Positions 8,067 through 15,743 of a DNA stretch of 35,854 nucleotides are shown here, piece after piece (position 1 is the first letter of the stretch; every line of letters starts with the position of its first letter). The stretch is from a virus. A model generated the notes under the pieces. The model worked only from the letters and a program-made list of their open reading frames with translations, was not told where the DNA came from and did no database searches. The DNA is taken from IMG/VR virus record IMGVR_UViG_3300021178_000029, positions 1 to 35,854 of that record. The stretch is one strand, 5' to 3'. The translations under genes and the position numbers were made by a program.

Positions 8067-8798
8067 CTAATACATCATGTCGGGCTGACCGAACACTCCA
8101 GTTAAATCATAGTGTCCAACCTTCACGCTACAGTCGATAGCGCACCGATAGCCATTCTTGCGAAAGTCCTGCCAAGCGTACAAATCCTGGGTCATCATGC
8201 CGTCTTTGGTCTGAGTTTTGAACCATGGCTTGCGAAGCTTCGGATCCTTGAACATCTTCATACGCCAGAGAGCAAACCCCATCCCGGTACCGCAGCATTC
8301 CACTAGCTTTCCCTCTGGATCGGGAGGCTGCGGACGGAAATTCAGGACTGGATCTTTAGGATCACCCCAGATCTGAGCACATCCGTCGATACCCTTGGTG
8401 TAATACAAACCGCTGATACACGACAACTCTGGATGCTCTTCCATCCGCTCCAGAAGCTTCATAACACCGTCTGCAGGAGGGGCGTTATCGTGCTCGATCG
8501 TCAGCAGATATTCCCATTTCCCTATTTCCGGATGAGCCAGGATTTGCTCGATCGCGGTCGTATAAGCGTCCCCGACTTCCATGCCTTGAGCCAAAATGCG
8601 GACTACCCCATTATTCGGAGGAAAGGCTAGATTCCAATGGCTAAGAGCTACCTTGGCAGGGATGGTATCGGCGGCAGGAATAACAACGGCAATTCGCTGC
8701 TTCTTCCAGGTGCCGCCTTTGGTAAGGCGTAGACGAGTAGCGTCTACATCCTTGTTATGGACTCCAGAAAAGTCCTGTACTACCAGTTCTGCTTTCAT
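8067..8798 (-). CDS. Glycosyltransferase-like protein (GT-A type)
   Basis: 243 residues. RIAVVIPA (about 35-42) is a first strand typical of GT-A enzymes. YLLTIEHDNAPP (about 97-108) is the acidic metal-binding place of such enzymes, here EHD rather than a textbook DxD. Later VGHYDLTGV resembles the conserved C-terminal His region of family-2-like transferases. It lies between one decoration paralogue and a small gene, near a methyltransferase, so modification of virion or surface structures is plausible. Only weak ribosome-binding sequence precedes ATG 8798, so it may depend on coupling to the upstream gene, which ends at 8801. Confidence 0.7.
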   Translation of the reverse strand: MKAELVVQDFSGVHNKDVDATRLRLTKGGTWKKQRIAVVIPAADTIPAKVALSHWNLAFPPNNGVVRILAQGMEVGDAYTTAIEQILAHPEIGKWEYLLTIEHDNAPPADGVMKLLERMEEHPELSCISGLYYTKGIDGCAQIWGDPKDPVLNFRPQPPDPEGKLVECCGTGMGFALWRMKMFKDPKLRKPWFKTQTKDGMMTQDLYAWQDFRKNGYRCAIDCSVKVGHYDLTGVFGQPDMMY

Positions 8799-8800
8799 TT

Positions 8801-9541
8801 TTAGACAGTGACATTGCGGAACACCAGAGCAATATTAGCAGCAGAAAGGTTTACGCCGGTAGCATTAATGTCGGAAACCGCATAGGTAGCCAGCGGAGCA
8901 CTTTGCGTTACCGAGTGCACGCCCATGCCTGGGAAAAGTCCACCAGAAGTGGCGGTTGCGCCCGTAAATTCGACTGCATAGTTCTGACCGGTTTGCAGCT
9001 GTGCGCCACCGTAGATAGACATCGTTTGACCAAGTGCGGTGGTGGAAAGCCCGATCGATGTGGTATTGGTCGAAATCGCAAATCCCACCAGGTATTCACC
9101 CTGATAGACCGAGGCAAAGCCAAGAGGTACAGAGATATTCCGCAGCGCACTCTGATTAAGCTGGGTCACCCCTGCCGTGTTGCTGGCTACGCTATAACTG
9201 ACCGTCACAGATCCAGTGGTCAGCGCGGTCAGACCCAAGGTAGTAGCAGTGCCAGCTCCGAGAGAAGTTTGCGTATAAATGCCGGCAATGGCAGTGATAG
9301 CCAGACCATAGGTATTAGTGGTTGCGCTCGAAGCTACCGAAAAGGCCACCAGAGCATCGACCCGACTGCAGGTGAACGCATTCGGCACGTTCACATAGTT
9401 AAAACTCATGGTCCCATTACCGGGCGCCGTCAGAGCCGTTAACTGGGCGGAGGGATAGATCGTACGCGAGGGCTGGCTGACCGTGATCAGCTCCGCCATG
9501 GAGTTACTTACGATGTTAGTTGCTGGTCCGGGATTAGGCAT
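8801..9541 (-). CDS. Decoration-type virion protein, paralogue of the 5832-6533 product
   Basis: 246 residues, Ser/Thr/Ala/Gly-rich beta protein. From TIYPSAQLTALTAP onward it matches the 233-residue protein at 5832-6533 closely, with conserved blocks YGLAITAIAGIY, TALGQTMSIYGG and MGVHSVTQ. The N-terminal 25 residues differ. It lies two genes downstream of the coat gene, so a head-surface role is likely. Duplication followed by insertion of other genes between the copies would explain the arrangement. Confidence 0.7.
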   Translation of the reverse strand: MPNPGPATNIVSNSMAELITVSQPSRTIYPSAQLTALTAPGNGTMSFNYVNVPNAFTCSRVDALVAFSVASSATTNTYGLAITAIAGIYTQTSLGAGTATTLGLTALTTGSVTVSYSVASNTAGVTQLNQSALRNISVPLGFASVYQGEYLVGFAISTNTTSIGLSTTALGQTMSIYGGAQLQTGQNYAVEFTGATATSGGLFPGMGVHSVTQSAPLATYAVSDINATGVNLSAANIALVFRNVTV

Positions 9542-9554
9542 TTATTCCTCGCTA

Positions 9555-9956
9555 TCAAGCTACAGGTTCTACGAAAAGTTGGATCAGCCCTACACCACTA
9601 GTCATCGTTCCGCCGATAACCACTGCAAGAGAATCGCCAGTATTCAGAGTTACATTAGAACTGTTATTTCCAACCGTCAGCGCAGCTGTAAGCGTCGTAT
9701 CAGCCGTAGGAGTTGCGCTAATGTCAATGGCCGATGTAATCACTGTGCCATTTGCAGGAGCCGTACCAGTTGGGCATTTGACGATCTGGAAAGTCCCTGA
9801 ACTTGATCCCACACGAATACGGTAAGTAACCGCAGTTAGAATGCATGGGATGGTTGCAATAAAAAGATGCTGCGAAACGGTGGTAGCGATGTACAAAAGC
9901 TGCAGCGTCTCGCCGCAAGACTGGCTGGTCATTACCCCTAGAGCGCGTCCAGGCAT
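9555..9956 (-). CDS. Small beta-rich virion protein next to coat
   Basis: 133 residues. The C-terminal two thirds (GSSSGTFQIVKCPTGTAPAN to IQLFVEPVA) alternate short strands with Thr/Asn turns, a pattern common in small phage head-surface proteins. It starts ten bases after the coat gene and is cotranscribed with it. No enzymatic residues seen. Possible decoration or head-stabilising protein. Confidence 0.65.
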   Translation of the reverse strand: MPGRALGVMTSQSCGETLQLLYIATTVSQHLFIATIPCILTAVTYRIRVGSSSGTFQIVKCPTGTAPANGTVITSAIDISATPTADTTLTAALTVGNNSSNVTLNTGDSLAVVIGGTMTSGVGLIQLFVEPVA

Positions 9957-9965
9957 CGTTAGCTC

Positions 9966-11225
9966 CTAGGCCGCAACCCGACAGCCAAGCTCCGGATATA
10001 GCATCGCCCATCCGAACAAGACATCAAGCCTGGTTGGAATGGCGTCGTTATTGATCGTGTACTGGCGCACCACGCGAATCGACAGGCCAATTTCTTCATC
10101 CGATGCTCGACCCGCGAAGTGGACACCCTCCGGCAATTCCAAGTCTGCTACTGCCAAAGTCAGGGCATTGCGGTGCAGCACGATATTCTGTGGAGAGATA
10201 ACCGCGCTCGAAGCTCCAGCAGTCGGCAGGCTGGTGAAGGTAACCGTGCCGCCCGTCGTGGGGGCAGCTGTCACGTTCTGGAACTGTCCGCCGTAGATCA
10301 CAGCGGGAGATACCACTACGTTGAAGTTACCCGCCCCGGACTGGGTAGCGGTCGCAGTTACCACGAAGTTACGCAGTCTGTTGGAGCCATAAGCCTGACG
10401 GTTCTGAGGGTTGACCGCATTCGATCCAGGGAACTGAAGGACATCCCCTACCTGCAGGGTGACGTTATTGGCTGAGTTGTTGATACTGATGGTCGAGGTT
10501 GCCGCCCAGCCGGTTGCCAATCCTTGGTTCGCACCGTTCACGGTGATGGTGGTTGCGCCAGTGGCGAACCCGAACGTGTGACTGACAATGTTCTGATCGT
10601 TATACCAGTTCATCCCTGCGGAATCACGGCCCATCAGGCCCCGCATGTACTGGGATCCGATCTTGTCCTGAGGCACAAACAAGCCCTTCAGGGCATCAAT
10701 AATGGTCGCCGACGTGAAAGGCTCGATCACACATGAGCGCTCACCATCCCGAGGCGTCCCTTCAGCGTCCAGGAAGGCGGCTGCAGTAAGGTAGGTGAGG
10801 AGCGCTGTCGGCGGTGTTCCTGGGGTTCCTACGATGTTCGCAATGCCATTGGCAGCGGTCGTAGTACCCTGAAAGTCGATCTTGTTGGCAATGGCGGCAA
10901 TCTGGGGCTTAAGAACGCGATCGCTGAACATGTCCACGTTAAGCGCCAGCTCTTTAGTGCCGAACTGCGTATCCGTGTGGAACTGAGTCGTCAGGACAAC
11001 CGGAATAGAGGTTTCATTAAAATCCTCGATATTCAGGTTAGGGCCGGTCGTACCGATCACCCGCACCGGGCGACGGACGTTTACCGTGTCGCCAATTTTC
11101 GCGCCTACGACCGCGTATTGATCGTCGTAATCGCGGTTCACACACATCGTGAATGTGAGTGAATTTTCCAGGACCATCAACGCCTCGTTGGTGATCTTGG
11201 AAATCGTAAGTTCCGTATTGGCCAT
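9966..11225 (-). CDS. Major capsid (coat) protein, P22 gp5-like
   Basis: 419 residues. The N-terminus MANTELTISKITNEALMVLENSLTF, then GAKIGDTVNVRRP and FNETSIPVVLTTQFH, is the conserved start of P22-type coat proteins (HK97 fold with an inserted domain). The closing region VRVVRQYTINNDAIPTRLDVLFGW is also typical. GGAGG precedes ATG 11225. A strong promoter-like sequence lies about 125 bases upstream, giving the coat gene its own transcription start as expected for the most abundant protein. Confidence 0.9.
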   Translation of the reverse strand: MANTELTISKITNEALMVLENSLTFTMCVNRDYDDQYAVVGAKIGDTVNVRRPVRVIGTTGPNLNIEDFNETSIPVVLTTQFHTDTQFGTKELALNVDMFSDRVLKPQIAAIANKIDFQGTTTAANGIANIVGTPGTPPTALLTYLTAAAFLDAEGTPRDGERSCVIEPFTSATIIDALKGLFVPQDKIGSQYMRGLMGRDSAGMNWYNDQNIVSHTFGFATGATTITVNGANQGLATGWAATSTISINNSANNVTLQVGDVLQFPGSNAVNPQNRQAYGSNRLRNFVVTATATQSGAGNFNVVVSPAVIYGGQFQNVTAAPTTGGTVTFTSLPTAGASSAVISPQNIVLHRNALTLAVADLELPEGVHFAGRASDEEIGLSIRVVRQYTINNDAIPTRLDVLFGWAMLYPELGCRVAA

Positions 11226-11345
11226 GTGGCCTCCGAAAAGTTAGTTGGGATTTCGGTCCCGACTACCCATGGGGGCCAACACGATATTTGCGCGATTAAG
11301 GCTCGCTACTCCGTCTGTATGTCGCCCAGACCGGCGCTCTAAGTA

Positions 11346-11495
11346 CTACTTATAGCACGACAATTTTTTCGCTGTCAAAGCCCGATAAACCTTATGAGAA
11401 TTGAATCCCCACGGTCTTTTGCGGGGATGGCCTCTTTTCTTGCCTTCATAACCGAACGCCCGCAAGACCCATAAACGGTCGCATGCCCAGCACAT
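11346..11495 (-). CDS. Small basic CxxC protein upstream of coat
   Basis: 49 residues, starting MCWACDRLWVLRAFGY, with a Lys/Arg-rich middle (EGKKRGHPRKRPWG) and a basic end. Its ATG overlaps the stop of the 107-residue gene (TGATG at 11497-11493), which strongly supports translation. The CxxC and high charge suggest nucleic-acid or zinc binding, but no family is recognised. The last part of the gene contains the promoter for the coat gene. Confidence 0.6.
   Translation of the reverse strand: MCWACDRLWVLRAFGYEGKKRGHPRKRPWGFNSHKVYRALTAKKLSCYK
11349..11378 (-). promoter_or_regulatory. Sigma70-type promoter for the coat gene
   Basis: On the minus strand TTGACA (11378-11373), an 18-base spacer and TATAAG (11354-11349) match the housekeeping consensus at 11 of 12 positions. 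Transcription would start near 11342, leaving a leader of about 117 bases before the coat ATG. The leader can form small hairpins: one with GTCTG/CAGAC arms, and GGGA/TCCC just before the ribosome-binding site. Confidence 0.7.
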
Positions 11496-11818
11496 CAGAA
11501 ATGGAAATGCACACCCATATATGCGTTATGAGAGACTATAGCTGCTTCGAAACCGATCACCGTATAGATATGTCGTGACTTCCACGGTTCCGGCAATACT
11601 TGGTTCAGTGTCACGGTAGATGCAGCTCCAATTCCGAAGAATATAGCCGCTCTGGATTGCGAAGGATGGCGACCAAGCATCGGATTCTGTTCCGAACGAT
11701 CTAAACAGGTAATCCGCTTTCCTACAGTTTCGCATTGCTGCGGCCTGTCTATGATTTGGCGAGTTTGCAGATAGTCGGCAGTTTCTAGCGAAAGAGCCAA
11801 TGCCAGCGCGGGATCCAT
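11495..11818 (-). CDS. Conserved small hypothetical protein (ETADYLQT...NPMLGRHPS type)
   Basis: 107 residues. The central NPMLGRHPSQSRAAIFFGIG and the late EAAIVSHNAYMG follow a pattern seen in many small phage and bacterial membrane-associated proteins (E-NP-LG--PS, a hydrophobic helix, then E----HN). One hydrophobic segment lies at about residues 57-70. I chose this frame over an overlapping one (11526-11831) because of that pattern and because its stop overlaps the next gene's start. It sits alone behind its own promoter candidate. Function unknown. Confidence 0.6.
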   Translation of the reverse strand: MDPALALALSLETADYLQTRQIIDRPQQCETVGKRITCLDRSEQNPMLGRHPSQSRAAIFFGIGAASTVTLNQVLPEPWKSRHIYTVIGFEAAIVSHNAYMGVHFHF

Positions 11819-11852
11819 TAGATTGTGCCATTAGTTTGTATACGATATCTGT

Positions 11853-11888
11853 ATAGTATCCTGTTATTGCTAATGGTCAATGACCATT
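11853..11888 (-). promoter_or_regulatory. Promoter candidate with palindromic operator
   Basis: On the minus strand TTGACC (11880-11875), a 16-base spacer and TACTAT (11858-11853) form a fair promoter facing the 107-residue gene. The -35 box lies within a near-perfect inverted repeat, AATGGTCA-A-TGACCATT (11872-11888), which could bind a dimeric regulator. A second pair of arms, TATAC and GTATA, flanks the downstream side. Confidence 0.5.
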
Positions 11889-11895
11889 CGTCGGT

Positions 11896-12819
11896 CTATT
11901 TGATCTTTCCCGCACGGCGGGCATTCCGGTACTCCAAATAACTGCCGGTTACGTTCCCGTCTGCATCCACCACCCCGCCAGGGCCTACCTGCTGGCTTCC
12001 TTCGATCGGCTTGATAGGCTCTGGAGCCTCTTTGGCGCGACGGAATGGCTCAAGTTTCGGAACTGGCAGCGGAGGCACTTCCACATTGCTTTTCTTGCCG
12101 CGAGCCTCGTTTTCAGCCTCAATCCTGACTTCAATCCGGCCCAGATAACGCAATGCAGCAGGAGCTGGCATAGCGTTTACCTTTCCTGCCTCGTCCCGAT
12201 CCTTGGAGAAGTAGTAATGCAACTGCGGACCAACCTCTGATTCGAACATGGCCTGCTGAATCCAGGGCTGGAGAGACAAAGGCTCCGCCATGATCACGTC
12301 GTCAAAGTCGTCGATTTCCTTCTGGCACTTCTTGTAGCGCTGATTCCAGTCAGCAGTCAGCCTAGTCTGGCGCTTTTCCTCCGCTTCCTTGCGGTCAGCC
12401 TCATCCTTTTTCCTTACCTTCTGGTCAGCCAGCCATTCCCCATATGCCTCTCCATATTTCACTGGATCCTGGAAATCTTCCGGCCTCGGCTTCGAATCCT
12501 TGGGCCTCAAAGCAATATCGCGCTCCCGTTCCAGTTCCGCAGCACGCTTTTCAGCATCCGCAGCACGCTTTTCAGCGTCCCGGCGCTTAGCTGTAAGCTC
12601 GGAAATGCGCTCATCGACGCTGCTTTTCTCCTTGCTCTGCTCCGCAGCCTTAGCCTCGACTACAGCCGTTTCCTGCTTCTCAGCGGTTTTGCTGACTTCC
12701 GTCTTAATGGATTTGGACTCGACTGGCTTGGTAGGAAGACCCTGCGAAGGCGCAATCTTCCCCTTGGACGCCATGAAATCGGCGCGCGTATCTCCTGTTA
12801 CTACGGTTGCTTCACCCAT
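11896..12819 (-). CDS. Scaffolding protein
   Basis: 307 residues. A long charged helical middle (residues about 55-140) is rich in Lys/Glu/Ala heptads (SELTAKRRDAEKRAADAEKRA). The N-terminus is flexible and acidic, and the C-terminal tail is basic and ends SYLEYRNARRAGKIK. High charge, coiled coil and placement between portal and coat match the scaffolding proteins of P22-like phages, which drive procapsid assembly and then leave. The start overlaps the end of the 74-residue gene. Confidence 0.75.
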   Translation of the reverse strand: MGEATVVTGDTRADFMASKGKIAPSQGLPTKPVESKSIKTEVSKTAEKQETAVVEAKAAEQSKEKSSVDERISELTAKRRDAEKRAADAEKRAAELERERDIALRPKDSKPRPEDFQDPVKYGEAYGEWLADQKVRKKDEADRKEAEEKRQTRLTADWNQRYKKCQKEIDDFDDVIMAEPLSLQPWIQQAMFESEVGPQLHYYFSKDRDEAGKVNAMPAPAALRYLGRIEVRIEAENEARGKKSNVEVPPLPVPKLEPFRRAKEAPEPIKPIEGSQQVGPGGVVDADGNVTGSYLEYRNARRAGKIK

Positions 12820-13036
12820 CTATGTGCTCCGCACGTTCGTTTCTTCCGGCTTCTATGTTTAGATCAGTCTCAATAGAGCTTTTTGCAAACCGTCTAGCCC
12901 ATGCAATCCAGTTCATGCAGTGCAATTGATCGCATTCCCTGCCATCAGGTGTAATGGGCTGATTTACGATGTAAGCAAGCACTGACCTGAGCTTTTCGAT
13001 ACGTCCATTCATCCTCGCAAACTCTGCATGTGTCAT
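12812..13036 (-). CDS. Small hypothetical protein between portal and scaffold
   Basis: 74 residues, starting MTHAEFARMNGRIEKLRSVLAYIV, with CDQLHCMNWIAWARRF in the middle. Both ends overlap neighbours (ATGA with the portal stop; eight bases with the scaffold start), so it is very probably translated. No recognised family; possibly an assembly accessory factor. Confidence 0.65.
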   Translation of the reverse strand: MTHAEFARMNGRIEKLRSVLAYIVNQPITPDGRECDQLHCMNWIAWARRFAKSSIETDLNIEAGRNERAEHIDG

Positions 13037-15102
13037 TGTCCCGATCCGTTCGTGGTTTGTGCCTGTTGCTGGTTTACCAATGCCTCGAAAGCAGCCAATA
13101 CGCGCTCATGGCCGTGCTGCTTGATCTGCTTCATGATCTCCACCGCACCATTGATTTCCGCCGCGCTCAGGGTCGCATGAGCCTTCGTATGCATATCGTC
13201 CTGCTTGGTGCGATCGCGCATCATCTCCCGCTGGGTCTCTGCACTTTCCTTGATCTGCAGACGATGAGACTCGGCCGCTTCTTTCATGGACTCAATATCC
13301 GCTCGGCTCTTGATCTGCATTCCTGCGGCCTGCAACTGCTGTCCGGCCTGCTGCAACTGAGTCTGCAGCTGCTTGATCATCATTTGCGCATGGGGCGGGA
13401 TGTCGGACTTGTCATCGATCTGTGCAAGCGGGTTCGCTGCAGCCAGCCGATCCGCAATAACCTCTGCACCTGGGAAATCCATATTTCGGAAGAATAAATC
13501 CCCGGCAACTTGCATAAGCGGATTGTTTGGACCCTGCAGGAGCGGGGCCATAGACTCCACCGCTTCCTGGCGCTTAGAGTTATATCCCGGCCCCGTCTCC
13601 ATGACCACATCGTATTGCCCTACCGTCAAATCATTCTCGATCTTGCTGACCGCCTGATCGTCATTGATGGTCACCAGATCCGGTTTCCCATCATCCCCGA
13701 TAATCCGCATAACCCGGCGCTTGCCATAGTAGGCAGGAATCCACGACAGGATAATCCGGCCCGTATGCTTAACAGATCGCGTGAAATTGTCATAGAAATG
13801 GTAGCTCGACATATCCGATTGTTGCTGTTCGGCATTCAAAGCCTTGCCGCTGGTCGGACCATCTCGACGCATAGCAGGATCGAACATTCCGGCGACTCGC
13901 TGCAATGACTCATGTGCATTATTAGCAGCAACTAGCCAGCCCTCGGGCGGAGGCTCAGGCGCTTGCCGCTGAGGCATAGGAATCTCGTTCCCCTGCTCGT
14001 CCCGATGCTCATACCTCAGTAGCGCATAAGAGCTAATGTTGGCCGCCTGCCACTCATTCAGGGTGTTATTGACCGCTTCCGAGGCAGCAACCCATTTGGC
14101 TTTAGGCGCCAAAGCAACAGTTTCGATAATCGCGGTCTGGGTGAAATTCAGGACTTGCTGAGGATCCCTCATATGTCTAGTCATGCCGAACCGCTGCGTC
14201 TTGCCGTCAACCACGATATTAGAGCCATAGACCGGCACTACCGGAATCCAGCGTCCAGGCAATAGCCGCGATTCAAGCACTTCTACAGCCGTAACCTTGT
14301 ACCAATTGACGCGATGACGCCAGCTTTCCCGGTCACCTTTTACCTTGATCCCGGCGCGCTCGAGAATGCCGCTGTCCGGAATCTCGTCATGCCACCAGGA
14401 AGACCCGTCAGACAGATTAATGAGTTTGTGCTTTTCCTTGTCGAGCTTATAAAACTCACCCCACCGAATCGAATCCTTGGTCAGCCATTCTCCGGTCGTA
14501 TCTCCTACCGCTCTTACGCTAAAGCTTGTCTCCTGAGCATCCGGATACATCCTGCGAAAATCATCCTTCGCCATCATCCCGGATATCAGGCATTTCGTCT
14601 GGTCCGAACCGTCCGGGGCGTGCGAGTACGGATCAAAGCTAACCGAAAACGGATTCCAAATAGGCTCGATGAATACGTCTTGGTCGAAACTATCATCATT
14701 GCAGTAATCCGCCCTAAGCCTCCAATAGCCCCACCCCATTCGGACCGCGAATTCGGCGGCCAGATCGTAAGCGTTAGAAGCATCGGATAACTCCTCAATA
14801 TGTCTGGTCAAACCTGTAATGATCTCCGCAATCTTGGCATCAGCGCTCGAGTTAACCCCATGAGCCTTGATTCTGGGCCGCTGCTGGCGGATCTGGTTCA
14901 CGACCTGACGGATGTAGGAATCCGTCTCATTGATCGTGAACATAGGACGCTTCTCCAGATGCCGCTGATTCTGCATTTCTGGTGGCCATTGGCTGCCATA
15001 GGAAAAGCGCAAGTCCTCTAGACCTTGCTGGCGATAGTGCGAGCTGTAGTCTTCCGAACGCCGGAAGAATTCGATCGACTCCTGGGGAATGGTGCTAGAC
15101 AC
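13033..15102 (-). CDS. Portal protein, P22-like
   Basis: About 689 residues from GTG 15102. Conserved stretches are FFRRSEDYSSHYRQQGLEDLRF, RPMFTINETDSYIRQVVNQIRQQRP and RMGWGYWRLRADY, all features of the P22-type portal family (usual length about 700). The C-terminal 130 residues are helical and Gln-rich, the barrel-type tail. The frame is open to an ATG at 15147, but those extra residues are read from the end of the HNH gene. The GTG overlaps that gene's stop and has AAAGAG upstream. The protein forms the DNA gate and the docking site for terminase. Confidence 0.9.
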   Translation of the reverse strand: MSSTIPQESIEFFRRSEDYSSHYRQQGLEDLRFSYGSQWPPEMQNQRHLEKRPMFTINETDSYIRQVVNQIRQQRPRIKAHGVNSSADAKIAEIITGLTRHIEELSDASNAYDLAAEFAVRMGWGYWRLRADYCNDDSFDQDVFIEPIWNPFSVSFDPYSHAPDGSDQTKCLISGMMAKDDFRRMYPDAQETSFSVRAVGDTTGEWLTKDSIRWGEFYKLDKEKHKLINLSDGSSWWHDEIPDSGILERAGIKVKGDRESWRHRVNWYKVTAVEVLESRLLPGRWIPVVPVYGSNIVVDGKTQRFGMTRHMRDPQQVLNFTQTAIIETVALAPKAKWVAASEAVNNTLNEWQAANISSYALLRYEHRDEQGNEIPMPQRQAPEPPPEGWLVAANNAHESLQRVAGMFDPAMRRDGPTSGKALNAEQQQSDMSSYHFYDNFTRSVKHTGRIILSWIPAYYGKRRVMRIIGDDGKPDLVTINDDQAVSKIENDLTVGQYDVVMETGPGYNSKRQEAVESMAPLLQGPNNPLMQVAGDLFFRNMDFPGAEVIADRLAAANPLAQIDDKSDIPPHAQMMIKQLQTQLQQAGQQLQAAGMQIKSRADIESMKEAAESHRLQIKESAETQREMMRDRTKQDDMHTKAHATLSAAEINGAVEIMKQIKQHGHERVLAAFEALVNQQQAQTTNGSGQ

Positions 15103-15577
15103 GAGCGAACTCTTTATGCAGTAAAGGAACAGCAAATTTATAGGCATTATGAGCCGAATATTTGCTAGGCCAATATCCTAGATGAAGCAGTCTTCCATTA
15201 ACGCGGATTTTGGCTACCCAACAATTTAGCCTTGGATACCAATAGGCGCCCTTTAAGCCGCTCGAACTGCGTTTCGTTATTCCTCTATTTCTTTGGTTCT
15301 GCGCTCTTGTTGCAAGCCTTAGGTTGCATATTCTATTGTCCGCACGAATCCCATTGATATGGTCAATTTCTTCCTTTGGAATATCTCCATAAACAAAGAG
15401 CCATGCCAATCTATGAGCCTTACAGCTTAATCCCTTAACTTTTATCTGGACATAGCCGCAAGAATTTTTAGAACAGCCAGCTACATCTCCAGCTTTTACG
15501 CGACCGCGCGAACTTTTCCACCGGAATATTCCCGTTTCCGGTTCATAGCTCAGAAGTTCTTTAAGAGTTTCAGGCAT
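15095..15577 (-). CDS. HNH endonuclease with AP2-type DNA-binding domain
   Basis: 160 residues. The HNH_3-type core is HRLAWLFVYGDIPKEEIDHINGIRADNRICNLR, followed by an AP2-like DNA-binding region (LKGAYWYPRLNCWVAKIRVNG to YWPSKYSAHNAYKFA). This is the standard architecture of homing endonucleases. It lies immediately before the portal gene; its TAG stop overlaps the likely GTG start of portal (GTGTCTAG), and its start overlaps the 57-residue gene by eight bases. Composition is more A/T-rich than the packaging genes, which suggests it inserted at this junction. Confidence 0.88.
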   Translation of the reverse strand: MPETLKELLSYEPETGIFRWKSSRGRVKAGDVAGCSKNSCGYVQIKVKGLSCKAHRLAWLFVYGDIPKEEIDHINGIRADNRICNLRLATRAQNQRNRGITKRSSSGLKGAYWYPRLNCWVAKIRVNGRLLHLGYWPSKYSAHNAYKFAVPLLHKEFARV

Positions 15578-15743
15578 TCAGATGATCAACAATGCCGCAA
15601 TCCCAATTCTCTATTCGACATTTCGCCCATGTATCAATGCATAGAATATAGGGCGCGTCTAGAATGATCCTGAATCTTTCGGGAATCTCATACCGCCTAG
15701 CAGGCTCATAGATCACATGAAATGGCGTCAGATAGTTCCACAT
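15570..15743 (-). CDS. Small hypothetical protein
   Basis: 57 residues from ATG 15743, which overlaps the upstream stop (TGATG). It contains two aromatic, charged helices (FHVIYEPARRYEIPERFRI) and Cys residues in CIDTWAKCRIENWDC. No known family recognised. It may be part of the packaging operon that was separated from portal by the HNH gene. Confidence 0.6.
   Translation of the reverse strand: MWNYLTPFHVIYEPARRYEIPERFRIILDAPYILCIDTWAKCRIENWDCGIVDHLNA

Noticed and set aside
8903-9442. Long rightward ORF inside a decoration-protein gene
   Set aside because: It is Arg/Cys/Ser-rich antisense sequence within a gene supported by a paralogue.
11526-11831. Overlapping 101-codon leftward ORF
   Set aside because: The alternative frame (11495-11818) has a recognisable pattern and its stop overlaps the next gene's start; this one is Ser/Arg-rich and unlike protein.
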